From UBA1402 sp964488495 (GTDB taxonomy: Bacteria > Bacteroidota > Bacteroidia > Bacteroidales > UBA1402): DNA of 64,000 nucleotides. This document shows positions 33,238 to 42,156 of the stretch, piece after piece. Under the pieces are notes generated by a model, which worked only from the letters and a program-made list of their open reading frames with translations, did not search any database and had not been told where the DNA came from. Within the stretch, counting starts at the first letter, position 1. Each line of letters opens with the position of its first letter. Made by a program: the position numbers and the translations under genes. The stretch covers positions 20,681-84,680 of the forward strand of contig CAZAUQ010000002.1 in NCBI GenBank assembly GCA_964488495.1, read 5' to 3'.

Positions 33238-35604
33238 TTAAATTGATTCGTGTTCGGTCCGTTGGATAATCTCGTTTTGGAGATCAGTGCCCAGATCGTT
33301 GAAATAATCACTATATCCGGCTACTCGAACAATCAGGCCCTGATGGTTCTCGGGATTTTTTTGAGCATCCCTCAGTGTATCTGCATCAACCACATTGAAT
33401 TGAATGTGGTGGCCGTTCATTTTGAAATAAGCCCTGATCAATTGTCCCAGTTTACGAATAGCGTCATCGTTTTCAAAAAAAGCGGGGCTGAACTTTTGGT
33501 TAAGCAGGGTGCCACCGGTGTGCAGGTGATCAATTTTAGCCGCAGATTTTAGTACGGAGGTAGGACCTTTCTTGTCGGCTCCCTGAACGGGTGAAATACC
33601 TTCGGAAACCGGCAGTCCCGATTTGCGACCATCAGGGCTGGCGTGCATGACACTGCCAAAATAGACATGGCAGGTAGTGGGCAGGAGATTGATGCGGTAT
33701 TGGGCTCCGCGTGGGCTGACATATCCGCTGACTGCGCGATAATAAATATCGAAGACCTCGCTGAGGTGAACATCGGCCACATCGTCGTCGTTGCCGTATT
33801 TAGAAGTATTGAACAAAAGCTGATAACGCAGTTCTTCTGCTCCGCTGAAATTGTTCTCCAGAGCATGAACTAACTCGCTGAAAGCTATTTTTTTGTCGTC
33901 GAAAACATGCAACTTGATGGCAGTCAGCGAATCGGTGATGGTACCTAAGCCTACACCCTGCAAATAGTTGGTATTATAACGGGTTCCACCTCCCACATAA
34001 TCCATGCCTTTAGCAACGCAATCATCTATGAATAAGGAAAGGAATGGAGTAGGAATGTGTCTCATAAAGATACTTTCAATCAGGTTGCTTCCGGCCAGCT
34101 TGATGCGGACAAAGTGTTCTATCTGGGCCTTATAAGCAACCAGAAAAGATTCAAAGGAACTAAAGGAGTCAACTTTACCCGTATGTAGGCCAATTTGTTT
34201 ACCTATGCGGGGGTCAAAACCATCGTGCAGGGTTACTTCCAGGATTTTGGGCAGGTTGAAGTAACCGGTCAGGATATAGCTTTCTGTGCCGAAAGCTCCT
34301 GCTTCTACGCAGCCACTGCAGCCTCCGTTACGGGCATCTTCCAGGCTTTTCCCTTGATTTAAAAGCTCTTGAATTATAGCATCGGTGTTAAAAATGGAAG
34401 GTTGCCCAAAGCCTGTTTTAGTGATTTTTAGGGCACGTTCAATAAAAGCGTCGGGATTTTTTTCACTCAGCTGCACCATGGAGCTGGGTTGCAACAACCT
34501 CATTTCTTCTATAACGTCCAACAATATAAAACTCATTTCGTTCACTGCGTCTTTCCCGTCGGGCGTGAGACCACCGTGATTGATCAGCGAGAAATCGGTA
34601 TACGTATTGCTTTCCTGGGCAGTGATTCCGACTTTGGGAGGAGCCGGGTGGTTGTTGAATTTTATCCAGAAAGATTGCAGGATTTCAACGGCTTGTTCTT
34701 TGCTCAGGCTTCCGGCAGCTGTTTCTGCCTGGTAAAAAGGATACAGATGCTGGTCCAGCCTTCCGGGATTGAAGGAATCCCAGGGATTGAGTTCGGTGAT
34801 TACACCCAGATGGATAAACCAGTAATGTTGCAGCACTTCATGAAAACACGAGGGAGCATGAGCCGGAACACGACGGCAAATGCCGGCCATCCTGATCAAT
34901 TCCTTGCGACGTTTATCGTTGGTTTCGTCAGCAGCCAACTCTTCCAGTTTTTGAGCGTGGCGTTCGGCGTATTCCATAATGGCATAGGCTGCAATCTCCA
35001 TGGCTTTGAGCTCTTCCAGCTTGTCGTAAGCAGAAGCATCGTTCAATGGATCGATGTTGGCACGACTATGCTTTATGTCTTCAAGTATATCCAGCATACC
35101 TTTTTGAAACAACTTATAACCTGCCACCGTATGGCCGGGAGCCCGTTGTTCCATAAACTCAGTAAAAATGCCTGCCTGATATGCGTTCAGCCATTCGGGA
35201 CTCATGCTTTCCATAATGCGGTCGCGGTTGCAACGCCCCTTCCAGAATGGAATGATAATGTCTTCGTAGGCTTTTCGGGTTTCCTTGTCCACCCGGAACC
35301 AGACCTTTTCTCTGGTATCTAGTATATCAAGATCCTGCAGCGAATGCACGTTGATTTCGGGATAGGTAGGAGTGGCTTTTGGAGCCGGCCCGCGTTCACC
35401 TACAATCAGTTCATTGTCGTTGATGCAGATGCTTTTGTTTCTCAATATATATTGCAAAGACTTTGCACGCTGAACCGGTATGGAGTCACCAAAAGCAAGG
35501 TGTTTGCTGTAGAATTCTGTTATCAGCAAAGCTCTTTCGGCATTGATGCAGTTGACAGCCTCCAGGCTTTCCCGGCGAAGTTGTTTGATACGTTCGGTCA
35601 TCAT
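33238..35604 (-). CDS. Glycyl radical enzyme of unassigned substrate (PFL/GD superfamily)
   Basis: A 788-residue glycyl radical enzyme. The glycyl loop near the C-terminus reads RVAGYSDYF (Gly763 radical site), and the active-site loop reads GGCSGCVEAG with thiyl Cys432 and nearby Glu434 (Cys429 is an extra Cys). The N-terminal half contains the PFL-like GRLDQHLYPF motif. The loop differs from the GCVEPQ..GKT pattern I associate with choline lyase, glycerol/propanediol dehydratase and hydroxyproline dehydratase, and from the Cys-Cys of true pyruvate formate-lyase, so I cannot assign the substrate. ATG 35604 follows the activase stop by 16 bases; an in-frame start at 35658 would lie inside the activase. 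Co-transcribed with activase and GH105. Confidence 0.88.
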   Translation of the reverse strand: MMTERIKQLRRESLEAVNCINAERALLITEFYSKHLAFGDSIPVQRAKSLQYILRNKSICINDNELIVGERGPAPKATPTYPEINVHSLQDLDILDTREKVWFRVDKETRKAYEDIIIPFWKGRCNRDRIMESMSPEWLNAYQAGIFTEFMEQRAPGHTVAGYKLFQKGMLDILEDIKHSRANIDPLNDASAYDKLEELKAMEIAAYAIMEYAERHAQKLEELAADETNDKRRKELIRMAGICRRVPAHAPSCFHEVLQHYWFIHLGVITELNPWDSFNPGRLDQHLYPFYQAETAAGSLSKEQAVEILQSFWIKFNNHPAPPKVGITAQESNTYTDFSLINHGGLTPDGKDAVNEMSFILLDVIEEMRLLQPSSMVQLSEKNPDAFIERALKITKTGFGQPSIFNTDAIIQELLNQGKSLEDARNGGCSGCVEAGAFGTESYILTGYFNLPKILEVTLHDGFDPRIGKQIGLHTGKVDSFSSFESFLVAYKAQIEHFVRIKLAGSNLIESIFMRHIPTPFLSLFIDDCVAKGMDYVGGGTRYNTNYLQGVGLGTITDSLTAIKLHVFDDKKIAFSELVHALENNFSGAEELRYQLLFNTSKYGNDDDVADVHLSEVFDIYYRAVSGYVSPRGAQYRINLLPTTCHVYFGSVMHASPDGRKSGLPVSEGISPVQGADKKGPTSVLKSAAKIDHLHTGGTLLNQKFSPAFFENDDAIRKLGQLIRAYFKMNGHHIQFNVVDADTLRDAQKNPENHQGLIVRVAGYSDYFNDLGTDLQNEIIQRTEHESI

Positions 35605-35620
35605 AATAAACAGATTAATG

Positions 35621-36418
35621 TCAACCTCCGATTTTAGTTTCAAATCCCACTCGCTCAAATTGTTCCTTCATCCTTAATAAGCTCGATTTTGGGAGACTTT
35701 GCAATGAACTCAGTGAATTCTCTTTTTTGAATCGCAGGTATTTGTGGTTGGCCATGTTGTGATAAGGTAAGAGGTCCACTCCCTTAATGTTGCCGGGATG
35801 GGCCGCTAAAAAACGCAGGCATTCGTCAATGTTCTCCTGATTGAAATTAATTTCGGGAATAACCGGAATGCGAATTCTGAGAGGGTGCTTGTTGTCGAGC
35901 AGGTAAATCAGATTGTCGAGAATAAGCTTATTTGAGACAGCAGTGAAATAATGATGAGCCTGGTCGTTCATCAGTTTCAGGTCATACAAAAAAAGATCAG
36001 TATAAGGAGAAATAGCCTGAATAACAGAGAGCTTTGCATATCCGGAAGTGTCTACCACCGTGTGTAATCCTTCCTTTTTACAAGCAATGAGCAGCGCTTT
36101 TAAAAAAGTATATTGCATCATGGGTTCACCTCCCGAGAATGTGACTCCGCCTTCTGAAGAGTCCATGAATACTTTTTCTTTGAGCAATTCCTGCATTACC
36201 TGTTCAACAGACATAGTGAATCCGACCCTTTCTTCTTCTTGAAAAAGTTTTCCATCCACGCTGATGCTTTTACTGACAGTTTGAGGATCAGGGCTGATGC
36301 CCTCCGGGTTGTGGCACCAGGCACAACAAAGAGGGCAGCCTTTCAGAAAGACGGTAGTTCTGATGCCAGGTCCATCGTGGACGGCAAAACGTTTGATGTC
36401 AAATACCAGACCTTGCAT
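35621..36418 (-). CDS. Glycyl radical enzyme activating enzyme (radical SAM)
   Basis: A 265-residue radical SAM protein that installs the glycyl radical. The cluster motif CxxxCxxC appears as GCPLCCAWCHNPEG near residues 29-37, and the GGEP motif (TFSGGEPMMQ) follows. After CHNPEGISPDPQ there is only a short Cys-free stretch where glycerol-dehydratase-type activases carry a ferredoxin-like insert with eight Cys. It therefore resembles the single-cluster PFL-activase architecture. ATG 36418 is preferred over the TTG at 36424. It lies between GH105 (28 bases upstream) and the enzyme it presumably activates. Confidence 0.9.
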   Translation of the reverse strand: MQGLVFDIKRFAVHDGPGIRTTVFLKGCPLCCAWCHNPEGISPDPQTVSKSISVDGKLFQEEERVGFTMSVEQVMQELLKEKVFMDSSEGGVTFSGGEPMMQYTFLKALLIACKKEGLHTVVDTSGYAKLSVIQAISPYTDLFLYDLKLMNDQAHHYFTAVSNKLILDNLIYLLDNKHPLRIRIPVIPEINFNQENIDECLRFLAAHPGNIKGVDLLPYHNMANHKYLRFKKENSLSSLQSLPKSSLLRMKEQFERVGFETKIGG

Positions 36419-36446
36419 GCTCAAACGATAAAAAGGTTGCCTTAAA

Positions 36447-37760
36447 TTATTTTTTCAAACGTTCGTATTCACAGGAAGCCATGGTAAAAGAACCTATGGC
36501 TTTGCCTTCGTTTTGGGTGATGGTTACATCGCTGCCGCAAAGATAATAATTGATGGTGCCGGTGCGCGATGGATTACGGGCAGGTCCGAGTCCGGCGGAG
36601 GCGCAACTCTGAATAATATTGATACTTTGATCGGGATTGACGGTAATAAATTGATCAATTAAGCCCTGATAAGCTTTTTCAATTGTGGGCATAAAGCTCT
36701 TTTTGTTCAGTAAGCCCAGTCGCACACCTTTGGCCATTGCGTAACAGAACATGCCGGAAGCAGATGATTCCAGGTAATTTGGTAAATTTCCGATATTGTA
36801 GCGTTGCCCGTTTACCAGATCGCCCAGTCCGTCAGCAGTTGTAGTTTCGTCGTATTGCAACAATTGATACCAACAGCCCGATTTTTTATCTTGCCAGCGT
36901 TGCAGGCCCAAAGCCACCTGAGTATATATTTCGTGCAAGGCTTTGTAGTCCGGATGTTCTTTAGGCATCAGTTCCAGCACGTCAACCAGAGCGGCAAAGT
37001 ACCATCCGTTTCCTCTGGCCCAAAACTCTTTGGAAGCTCCCAAAAATGGTTCTTGCTGATTGGCCCAGAAAGAATTGAGATCTGAGGGGGAAGCAGACCA
37101 GGCATGATAATTGAGTTGTTTGTCGCTATCCCAGGTATACCGGTGTATAGTCTTGAACTGATGGGCAATGTCAGACCATGACTCAGTGTTGTCGGGCCCT
37201 CCGAAAGTGGCTTCCCATTCGGCATAAAAGGCAGCTCCCATATACAGTCCGTCCAGCCACATCTGGTCGGGATAGCGTTCTTTATGTATAAAACCTCCGG
37301 CTCCGGGTTTAGGTTCAAGGATCCGTGTGTGATCGTTTTTAAGCATGTTATACATAAAAGTTGCAGCAGTTTTGTATTTCCCGGCACTTTGATTATCGCC
37401 GTCTTTCAGGGCCTGTTTGTACAGGTCAAAAAAGATTTTGCCCGCATTGATGGCATCGACATCGTTTTTTCTCAGTTTGAGAGGAGCAGAAGGATCGTCC
37501 TGGAGCTGGCGGTCTGCGTATGCTTTGACTGCATCATAATAATGCCTTTTATCGGGATACAATTCAAAGGTTTTCAATACACTTTTTGCCATCAGGCCGG
37601 GGACATAGCTAAAATCAGCTTGAAGTAATGTGCTGGTGTTCCGGTTGTTGTTGAATGTGCTCAGGCTGAGCGATTCGACCATTTTTTGCGAATAGGGCTG
37701 GCTTGAACTTCCGTTACAGGCAATCAGAGTAAAAAAGAAAAGAGGGAAAAAATACTTCAT
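36447..37760 (-). CDS. GH105-type unsaturated rhamnogalacturonyl hydrolase lipoprotein
   Basis: A 437-residue glycoside hydrolase of the GH88/GH105 (alpha/alpha)6 barrel group that removes unsaturated uronic acid from pectin/rhamnogalacturonan oligosaccharides. Motifs: MWLDGLYMGAAFYAEWE, then HAWSASPSDLNSFWANQ, WARGNGWYFAALVDVLE and ESSASGMFCYAMAKGVRLG. The N-terminal MKYFFPLFFFTLIAC has a lipobox, so it is probably a periplasm-facing lipoprotein. I chose ATG 37760. It begins the minus-strand row GH105, activase, glycyl radical enzyme; no clean -7 box was found upstream. Confidence 0.9.
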   Translation of the reverse strand: MKYFFPLFFFTLIACNGSSSQPYSQKMVESLSLSTFNNNRNTSTLLQADFSYVPGLMAKSVLKTFELYPDKRHYYDAVKAYADRQLQDDPSAPLKLRKNDVDAINAGKIFFDLYKQALKDGDNQSAGKYKTAATFMYNMLKNDHTRILEPKPGAGGFIHKERYPDQMWLDGLYMGAAFYAEWEATFGGPDNTESWSDIAHQFKTIHRYTWDSDKQLNYHAWSASPSDLNSFWANQQEPFLGASKEFWARGNGWYFAALVDVLELMPKEHPDYKALHEIYTQVALGLQRWQDKKSGCWYQLLQYDETTTADGLGDLVNGQRYNIGNLPNYLESSASGMFCYAMAKGVRLGLLNKKSFMPTIEKAYQGLIDQFITVNPDQSINIIQSCASAGLGPARNPSRTGTINYYLCGSDVTITQNEGKAIGSFTMASCEYERLKK

Positions 37761-37918
37761 AATATAGTTTAATCTAATGATGTACAATCGTTTGATATGT
37801 AGGTATATACTGTATTAATAACTAAACAAGATTTTCTCAAATGGAAGATTCAATACTTAATAAAAAAAAGAATCGGGCAGTAAAAATACGAAAAAATCTG
37901 CATTCCTTTAAAATTATG

Positions 37919-37926
37919 TATTTTTG
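37919..37926 (+). promoter_or_regulatory. -7 promoter element for fabD
   Basis: TATTTTTG, exact consensus, 23 bases before ATG 37950. Confidence 0.6.
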
Positions 37927-37949
37927 CCCCGCATTATAACTACAAATTT

Positions 37950-38810
37950 ATGAAAGCATATGTATTTCCCGGACAGGGAGCCCAATTTACAGGTATGGGC
38001 AAAGACCTGTACGATAGTTCCAATGAAGCAAAGAAGTTTTTTAAACAGGCCAACGAAATCCTGGGATTTGATCTGGTAAAAATTATGTTTGAAGGAAGCG
38101 AAGAAGACCTGAAACAAACCCGGGTCACACAACCGGCTATCTTTTTACATTCGTTGGTAGCAGCCAAATGTCTGCCCGATTTCAAACCGGATATGGTTGC
38201 CGGCCATTCTTTGGGAGAATTTTCAGCTTTGACAGCGGCCGGAGCATTGGCTTTTGAAGACGGCCTGAGTCTGGTTTATAAAAGAGCTATGGCCATGCAG
38301 GCAGCCTGCGAAAAGAATCCTTCAACCATGGCCGCCGTATTGGGGGCCACAGACGAGTTGGTCGAAAATACCTGTCATTCAATAAACACAGAAACTGTGG
38401 TTCCGGCCAATTACAATTGTCCGGGACAAATTGTGATTTCGGGAAGTTTCAAAGGAGTGGAGCTGGCTTCTGAACAACTCAAAGCCGCAGGTGTAAAACG
38501 CGTATTACCTCTCAAGGTTGGGGGAGCGTTTCATTCTCCCCTTATGGAAAGTGCCGCAGTAGAATTGCAGGCTGCCATCAAACAAACCCGTTTTAGTTCT
38601 CCTTGTTGTCCGGTATATCAAAACGTCGACGCCAAACCTTATACTGATCCCGCCACCATACAAAAGAATCTGATTGCTCAGCTGACTTCTCCGGTGCGTT
38701 GGACACAAAGTGTTGTGGCGATGCTAAAAGACGGAGCCGATGAATTCATAGAACTGGGCCCCGGGGCAGTATTACAAGGCTTGATTGCTAAAATCAGGGC
38801 AAATCAATAA
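37950..38810 (+). CDS. fabD: Malonyl-CoA:ACP transacylase
   Basis: A 286-residue acyltransferase that loads malonyl onto acyl carrier protein for fatty acid synthesis. Seen: VFPGQGAQFTGMG at the N-terminus, the nucleophile motif AGHSLGEFSAL (Ser about residue 90) and the conserved SGAFHSP-type active-site His in GGAFHSPLM near residue 195. Its stop is followed by one base before the GH13 ATG at 38812, so a fatty-acid gene and an amylase-family gene appear co-transcribed. Confidence 0.95.
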   Translation: MKAYVFPGQGAQFTGMGKDLYDSSNEAKKFFKQANEILGFDLVKIMFEGSEEDLKQTRVTQPAIFLHSLVAAKCLPDFKPDMVAGHSLGEFSALTAAGALAFEDGLSLVYKRAMAMQAACEKNPSTMAAVLGATDELVENTCHSINTETVVPANYNCPGQIVISGSFKGVELASEQLKAAGVKRVLPLKVGGAFHSPLMESAAVELQAAIKQTRFSSPCCPVYQNVDAKPYTDPATIQKNLIAQLTSPVRWTQSVVAMLKDGADEFIELGPGAVLQGLIAKIRANQ

Positions 38811-38811
38811 T

Positions 38812-40506
38812 ATGACTAAACTTATTATCTATCAGGTATTTCCCCGCTATTTCGGCAACAACTGCAGAAACTCGGTAAGCAACGGAGACCTCAAGGACAA
38901 CGGAACAGGAAAGTTTAATGACTTTAGCGCCAAAGCCCTGAATGCCATCAAAGAGCTGGGAGTGACTCACCTTTGGTACGCAGGAATCCTGGAGCATGCT
39001 ACTCAAACCGATTATTCGCAGTACGGCATACAGTCCGATCCTCCCGAATTAGTCAAAGGCAAGGCCGGTTCACCTTATGCCGTTAAAGATTACTACGACA
39101 TAAGCCCCGATTTGGCCGTATCTGTTCCTGATAGAATTAAGGAGTTTAAGAATCTGCTGAGGCGAACACATCAGGCCGACTTGAAAGCCCTCATCGATTT
39201 TGTTCCCAATCACTTGGCCCGTACTTATTATTCTGATGCATCGCCACGCGAAGTTGAAGATTTCGGCTCTCGGGATCAGACAGATAAAGCCTTCTCACCT
39301 GCTAATAATTTTTATTATTTACCCGGGCAAAGTTTCCGGCTTCCCCACGAAGCGTCGATGCCCTTTAAAGAATCGCTATACACTGAAGAACCTGCCAAAG
39401 TAACAGGCAACGATTGTTTTAAGGCTCAACCCTCGGTTAACGATTGGTATGAAACCGTAAAATTAAATTACGGCATAGATTATCAAGGCGGAAGCCTGAC
39501 TTATTTTGATCCGGTTCCCGACACCTGGCGTAAAATGAAAGTCGTATTGGAATACTGGGTAAGACTTGGCGTAGATGGTTTTCGTTGCGATATGGCCGAA
39601 ATGGTACCTCTGGAATTTTGGGCCTGGGTGATTCCTCAGATAAAAAAAATCAAAAAGGTGCTTTTCATAGGTGAAGTGTATAATCCGGGCAAGTATGAGT
39701 CTTTTATACAAAGAGGCGGTTTTGATTATTTGTACGACAAGGTGGGGCTTTACGATACTTTACGTAATGTTATATGCGAATATGCGCCGGCCAGTGCTAT
39801 ATCGGATTGCTGGAAACGAATCGGCCTTTTGCAGGATTCCATGTTAAATTTTCTGGAAAATCACGACGAACAACGTATTGCCTCCGATTTTTTTGCCAAA
39901 GATCCCCGCAAAGCTTTGCCTGCCTTGATAGTATCGGCCTGCATGCGAAACAATCCTTTTATGCTTTATTCTGGTCAGGAACTGGGCGAAAAAGGAATGT
40001 ATCGGGAAGGTTTCAGCGGACTGGATGGCCGCAGCAGTATTTTTGACTACTGGTGCATAGACAGTCTGGCTGATTGGAACAACCAGGGACGATTTGACGG
40101 TGCTTTATTGAGTGCAGAACAAAAGGAATTACGCAATAAATACACTAAAATCCTGAATCTGTGCCTGCAGGAGCCGGCTCTGTACAGAGGTTTGTTTTTT
40201 GATCTGATGTATGTTAATATGGACAATCCGTATTTTGATTTCTCCAGACAATTTGCCTTTTTGCGTAAGGCCGATCAGGAACTCTTACTGATAGTAGTTA
40301 ATTTCAGTGCCGAAAGCAAACACATACAATTGCGGATTCCTGAACATGCCTTTGACTATTTTCAGATTAAGTCCCAAAAACAATGGCAGGGCCGCGATTT
40401 ATTGAGCGGAGAAATACTGCCTCAGGAACTGAATGCACAAGATCCTTTGCCTATGCAGGTTCCGGGCTATTACGGAAGAATCTGGAAGTACGATATCCAG
40501 CCCTGA
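38812..40506 (+). CDS. Intracellular GH13 alpha-amylase family enzyme
   Basis: A 564-residue GH13 enzyme with no signal peptide. The catalytic triad is complete: nucleophile Asp260 in FRCDMAE, acid/base Glu288 in FIGEVYNP and Asp352 in LENHDEQRI, inside a (beta/alpha)8 barrel, followed by a beta-sandwich C-terminal domain. The N-terminal YQVFPRYFGNN is characteristic of cytoplasmic amylase/maltodextrin enzymes. I chose ATG 38812, one base after the fabD stop; the longer frame overlaps fabD. Likely acts on maltodextrin or glycogen fragments, but exact specificity is unknown. Confidence 0.9.
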   Translation: MTKLIIYQVFPRYFGNNCRNSVSNGDLKDNGTGKFNDFSAKALNAIKELGVTHLWYAGILEHATQTDYSQYGIQSDPPELVKGKAGSPYAVKDYYDISPDLAVSVPDRIKEFKNLLRRTHQADLKALIDFVPNHLARTYYSDASPREVEDFGSRDQTDKAFSPANNFYYLPGQSFRLPHEASMPFKESLYTEEPAKVTGNDCFKAQPSVNDWYETVKLNYGIDYQGGSLTYFDPVPDTWRKMKVVLEYWVRLGVDGFRCDMAEMVPLEFWAWVIPQIKKIKKVLFIGEVYNPGKYESFIQRGGFDYLYDKVGLYDTLRNVICEYAPASAISDCWKRIGLLQDSMLNFLENHDEQRIASDFFAKDPRKALPALIVSACMRNNPFMLYSGQELGEKGMYREGFSGLDGRSSIFDYWCIDSLADWNNQGRFDGALLSAEQKELRNKYTKILNLCLQEPALYRGLFFDLMYVNMDNPYFDFSRQFAFLRKADQELLLIVVNFSAESKHIQLRIPEHAFDYFQIKSQKQWQGRDLLSGEILPQELNAQDPLPMQVPGYYGRIWKYDIQP

Positions 40507-40560
40507 AAAAACCGGGGAGATTTTTTTTTGACATTACTTAAATTCTTGAAAGCAAATGTC

Positions 40561-40568
40561 TATCTTTG
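40561..40568 (+). promoter_or_regulatory. -7 promoter element for prs
   Basis: TATCTTTG, exact consensus, 41 bases before ATG 40610. Confidence 0.6.
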
Positions 40569-40609
40569 TGCTCGATTTACAACCTCACAACTTCTCAAGT
40601 TAAAGTTCT

Positions 40610-41548
40610 ATGCATTTACGGGGGCCTATCAAAATCTTTTCAGGAACAAAATCACATTACCTGGCCGAAAAAATATGTGCGGCCCTGGAATGTCCGCTGG
40701 GGAGAATGAATATTCAGCATTTTGCAGACGGGGAATTTTCTGTTTCCTACGAAGAATCCATACGGGGCGACTATGTTTTTTTGGTGCAGTCTACCTTTCC
40801 CAATTCCGACAATTTGATGGAGTTGCTGTTAATGATTGATGCTGCCAAACGCGCTTCGGCCGGGAAAATTATTGCCGTAATTCCTTATTTCGGCTGGGCT
40901 AGGCAAGACCGCAAGGATAAACCAAGAGTGTCGATTGGCGCCAAACTAATCGCTGATGTCTTATCGGTGGCCGGTATAGACCGAATGATTACCATGGATC
41001 TTCATGCCGATCAGATTCAGGGTTTTTTCAACGTACCTGTTGACCATTTATATGCCTCCACCATTTTTCTGCCCTATATCCGTTCTTTGAACCTGGAGAA
41101 TCTGGTCATTGCCACCCCGGATGTAGGAGGTTCTAAAAGAGCCAATTCCTATTCCAAATACCTGGGAGTACCCATGGTGCTTTGCCACAAGTCTCGTAAT
41201 AAACCAAACGAGGTGGCCGAAATGCGTATAGTAGGAGATGTCGAGGGCAAGAATGTCTTGTTGGTAGACGATATGGTTGATACGGCAGGTACTCTTACCA
41301 AAGCCGCCAATTTGATGCTGGGCGAAGGCGCTCTGTCGGTGCGCGCAGTAGCCAGTCATTGTGTTATGTCGGGCAAAGCCACCGAACTGGTGGAAAATTC
41401 AGATCTTACGGAATTGATTTTTACCGACAGCATTCCTTACGACAAGGTTTCGACTAAAGTTAAAATACTGAGCATTGCTGATATGTTCGCAGACACCATT
41501 CAGCGTGTTTACGACAATCGGTCCATTTCTTCTCAATACCTTATTTGA
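40610..41548 (+). CDS. prs: Ribose-phosphate pyrophosphokinase
   Basis: A 312-residue PRPP synthetase of normal length, making phosphoribosyl pyrophosphate from ribose 5-phosphate and ATP. Seen: FSGTKSHYLAEKICA at the N-terminus, the catalytic/ATP site IPYFGWARQDRKDKPR near residue 94, the metal-binding DLHADQIQGFF segment, and the PRPP-binding loop VLLVDDMVDTAGTL near residue 215. Own promoter; terminator at 41586-41611 within the 3' end of the convergent gene. Confidence 0.96.
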   Translation: MHLRGPIKIFSGTKSHYLAEKICAALECPLGRMNIQHFADGEFSVSYEESIRGDYVFLVQSTFPNSDNLMELLLMIDAAKRASAGKIIAVIPYFGWARQDRKDKPRVSIGAKLIADVLSVAGIDRMITMDLHADQIQGFFNVPVDHLYASTIFLPYIRSLNLENLVIATPDVGGSKRANSYSKYLGVPMVLCHKSRNKPNEVAEMRIVGDVEGKNVLLVDDMVDTAGTLTKAANLMLGEGALSVRAVASHCVMSGKATELVENSDLTELIFTDSIPYDKVSTKVKILSIADMFADTIQRVYDNRSISSQYLI

Positions 41549-41557
41549 GATGAAATG

Positions 41558-42148
41558 TTAGCTATGAAGATTTAATTCTTCAAATAAAAGCCGGTAGTAA
41601 TCGGCTTTTTTCTTTAATGCCAAGGGGTAAGCCCTCGAAGTAGATGGCATTCTATACAGTTTGCAGGTTTTTGCTCCCAAAGTAAAGTGAACAAACTGTC
41701 CTATGGCCGGTTCTTCCTTTATATGTAGTGACGATTTCAACGTATCCATGGCTTTTTGGCCCGTTACGGCAATGGTGTGGCAGAGGGGTATTTTTGCCAG
41801 TACTTCTTCCAATGCTATTGGTTGAATTACTTCAAGATGTTTGTCCGAGGCATTGTCGGTCAGTCTCACCACCTGAAGAGCCGTGTCTCCAAATGCAATA
41901 CCCCTCTCAAGGCAAAAGGCCCTTATGGCTGTTTCATTGTATTTCTTAGGCTGTTCCACAAAATAGGCCGGATTCTCGTAAAAAAGCAGACCCATAATTT
42001 TCCACATGTCGTTTTGAAAATTAGGGTAATAAAAGGACATTGACCACCTTGTTTTGGGAGGCGGGAAACTGCCCAAAATAAGCAAGCGGGCTTGTTCCGG
42101 CAGGAAAAAGCCCAGCGGATGCTCTTCAACAGGGTTATTATTCTTCAA
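41558..42148 (-). CDS. Uracil-DNA glycosylase-like family protein
   Basis: A 196-residue protein with the UDG-superfamily fold signature: ARLLILGSFPPP near residue 23, where family-4/6-type enzymes carry their active-site loop, and the C-terminal MPSTSRAYP, a variant of the HPSPR-type DNA-minor-groove loop. It could remove damaged bases, but no enzymatic residue can be assigned. No ATG exists at the family-like N-terminus; the start appears to be TTG 42148, nine bases after the GH43 stop, so translation may be coupled to GH43. Confidence 0.75.
   Translation of the reverse strand: MKNNNPVEEHPLGFFLPEQARLLILGSFPPPKTRWSMSFYYPNFQNDMWKIMGLLFYENPAYFVEQPKKYNETAIRAFCLERGIAFGDTALQVVRLTDNASDKHLEVIQPIALEEVLAKIPLCHTIAVTGQKAMDTLKSSLHIKEEPAIGQFVHFTLGAKTCKLYRMPSTSRAYPLALKKKADYYRLLFEELNLHS
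41586..41611 (+). terminator. Intrinsic terminator of prs within a convergent gene
   Basis: Eight-bp stem AAAAGCCG/CGGCTTTT with an eight-base loop, followed by TT-rich sequence on the plus strand. It lies inside the last codons of the UDG-like gene. Confidence 0.6.
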
Positions 42149-42156
42149 TGCGGTAA

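Noticed and set aside
34489..35322. Plus-strand frame of 277 codons inside the glycyl radical enzyme gene
   Set aside because: Antisense to a gene with clear active-site motifs; composition is that of a shadow frame.
40528..40839. Plus-strand 103-codon frame overlapping the start of prs
   Set aside because: It overlaps prs in another frame and the prs motifs are unambiguous.
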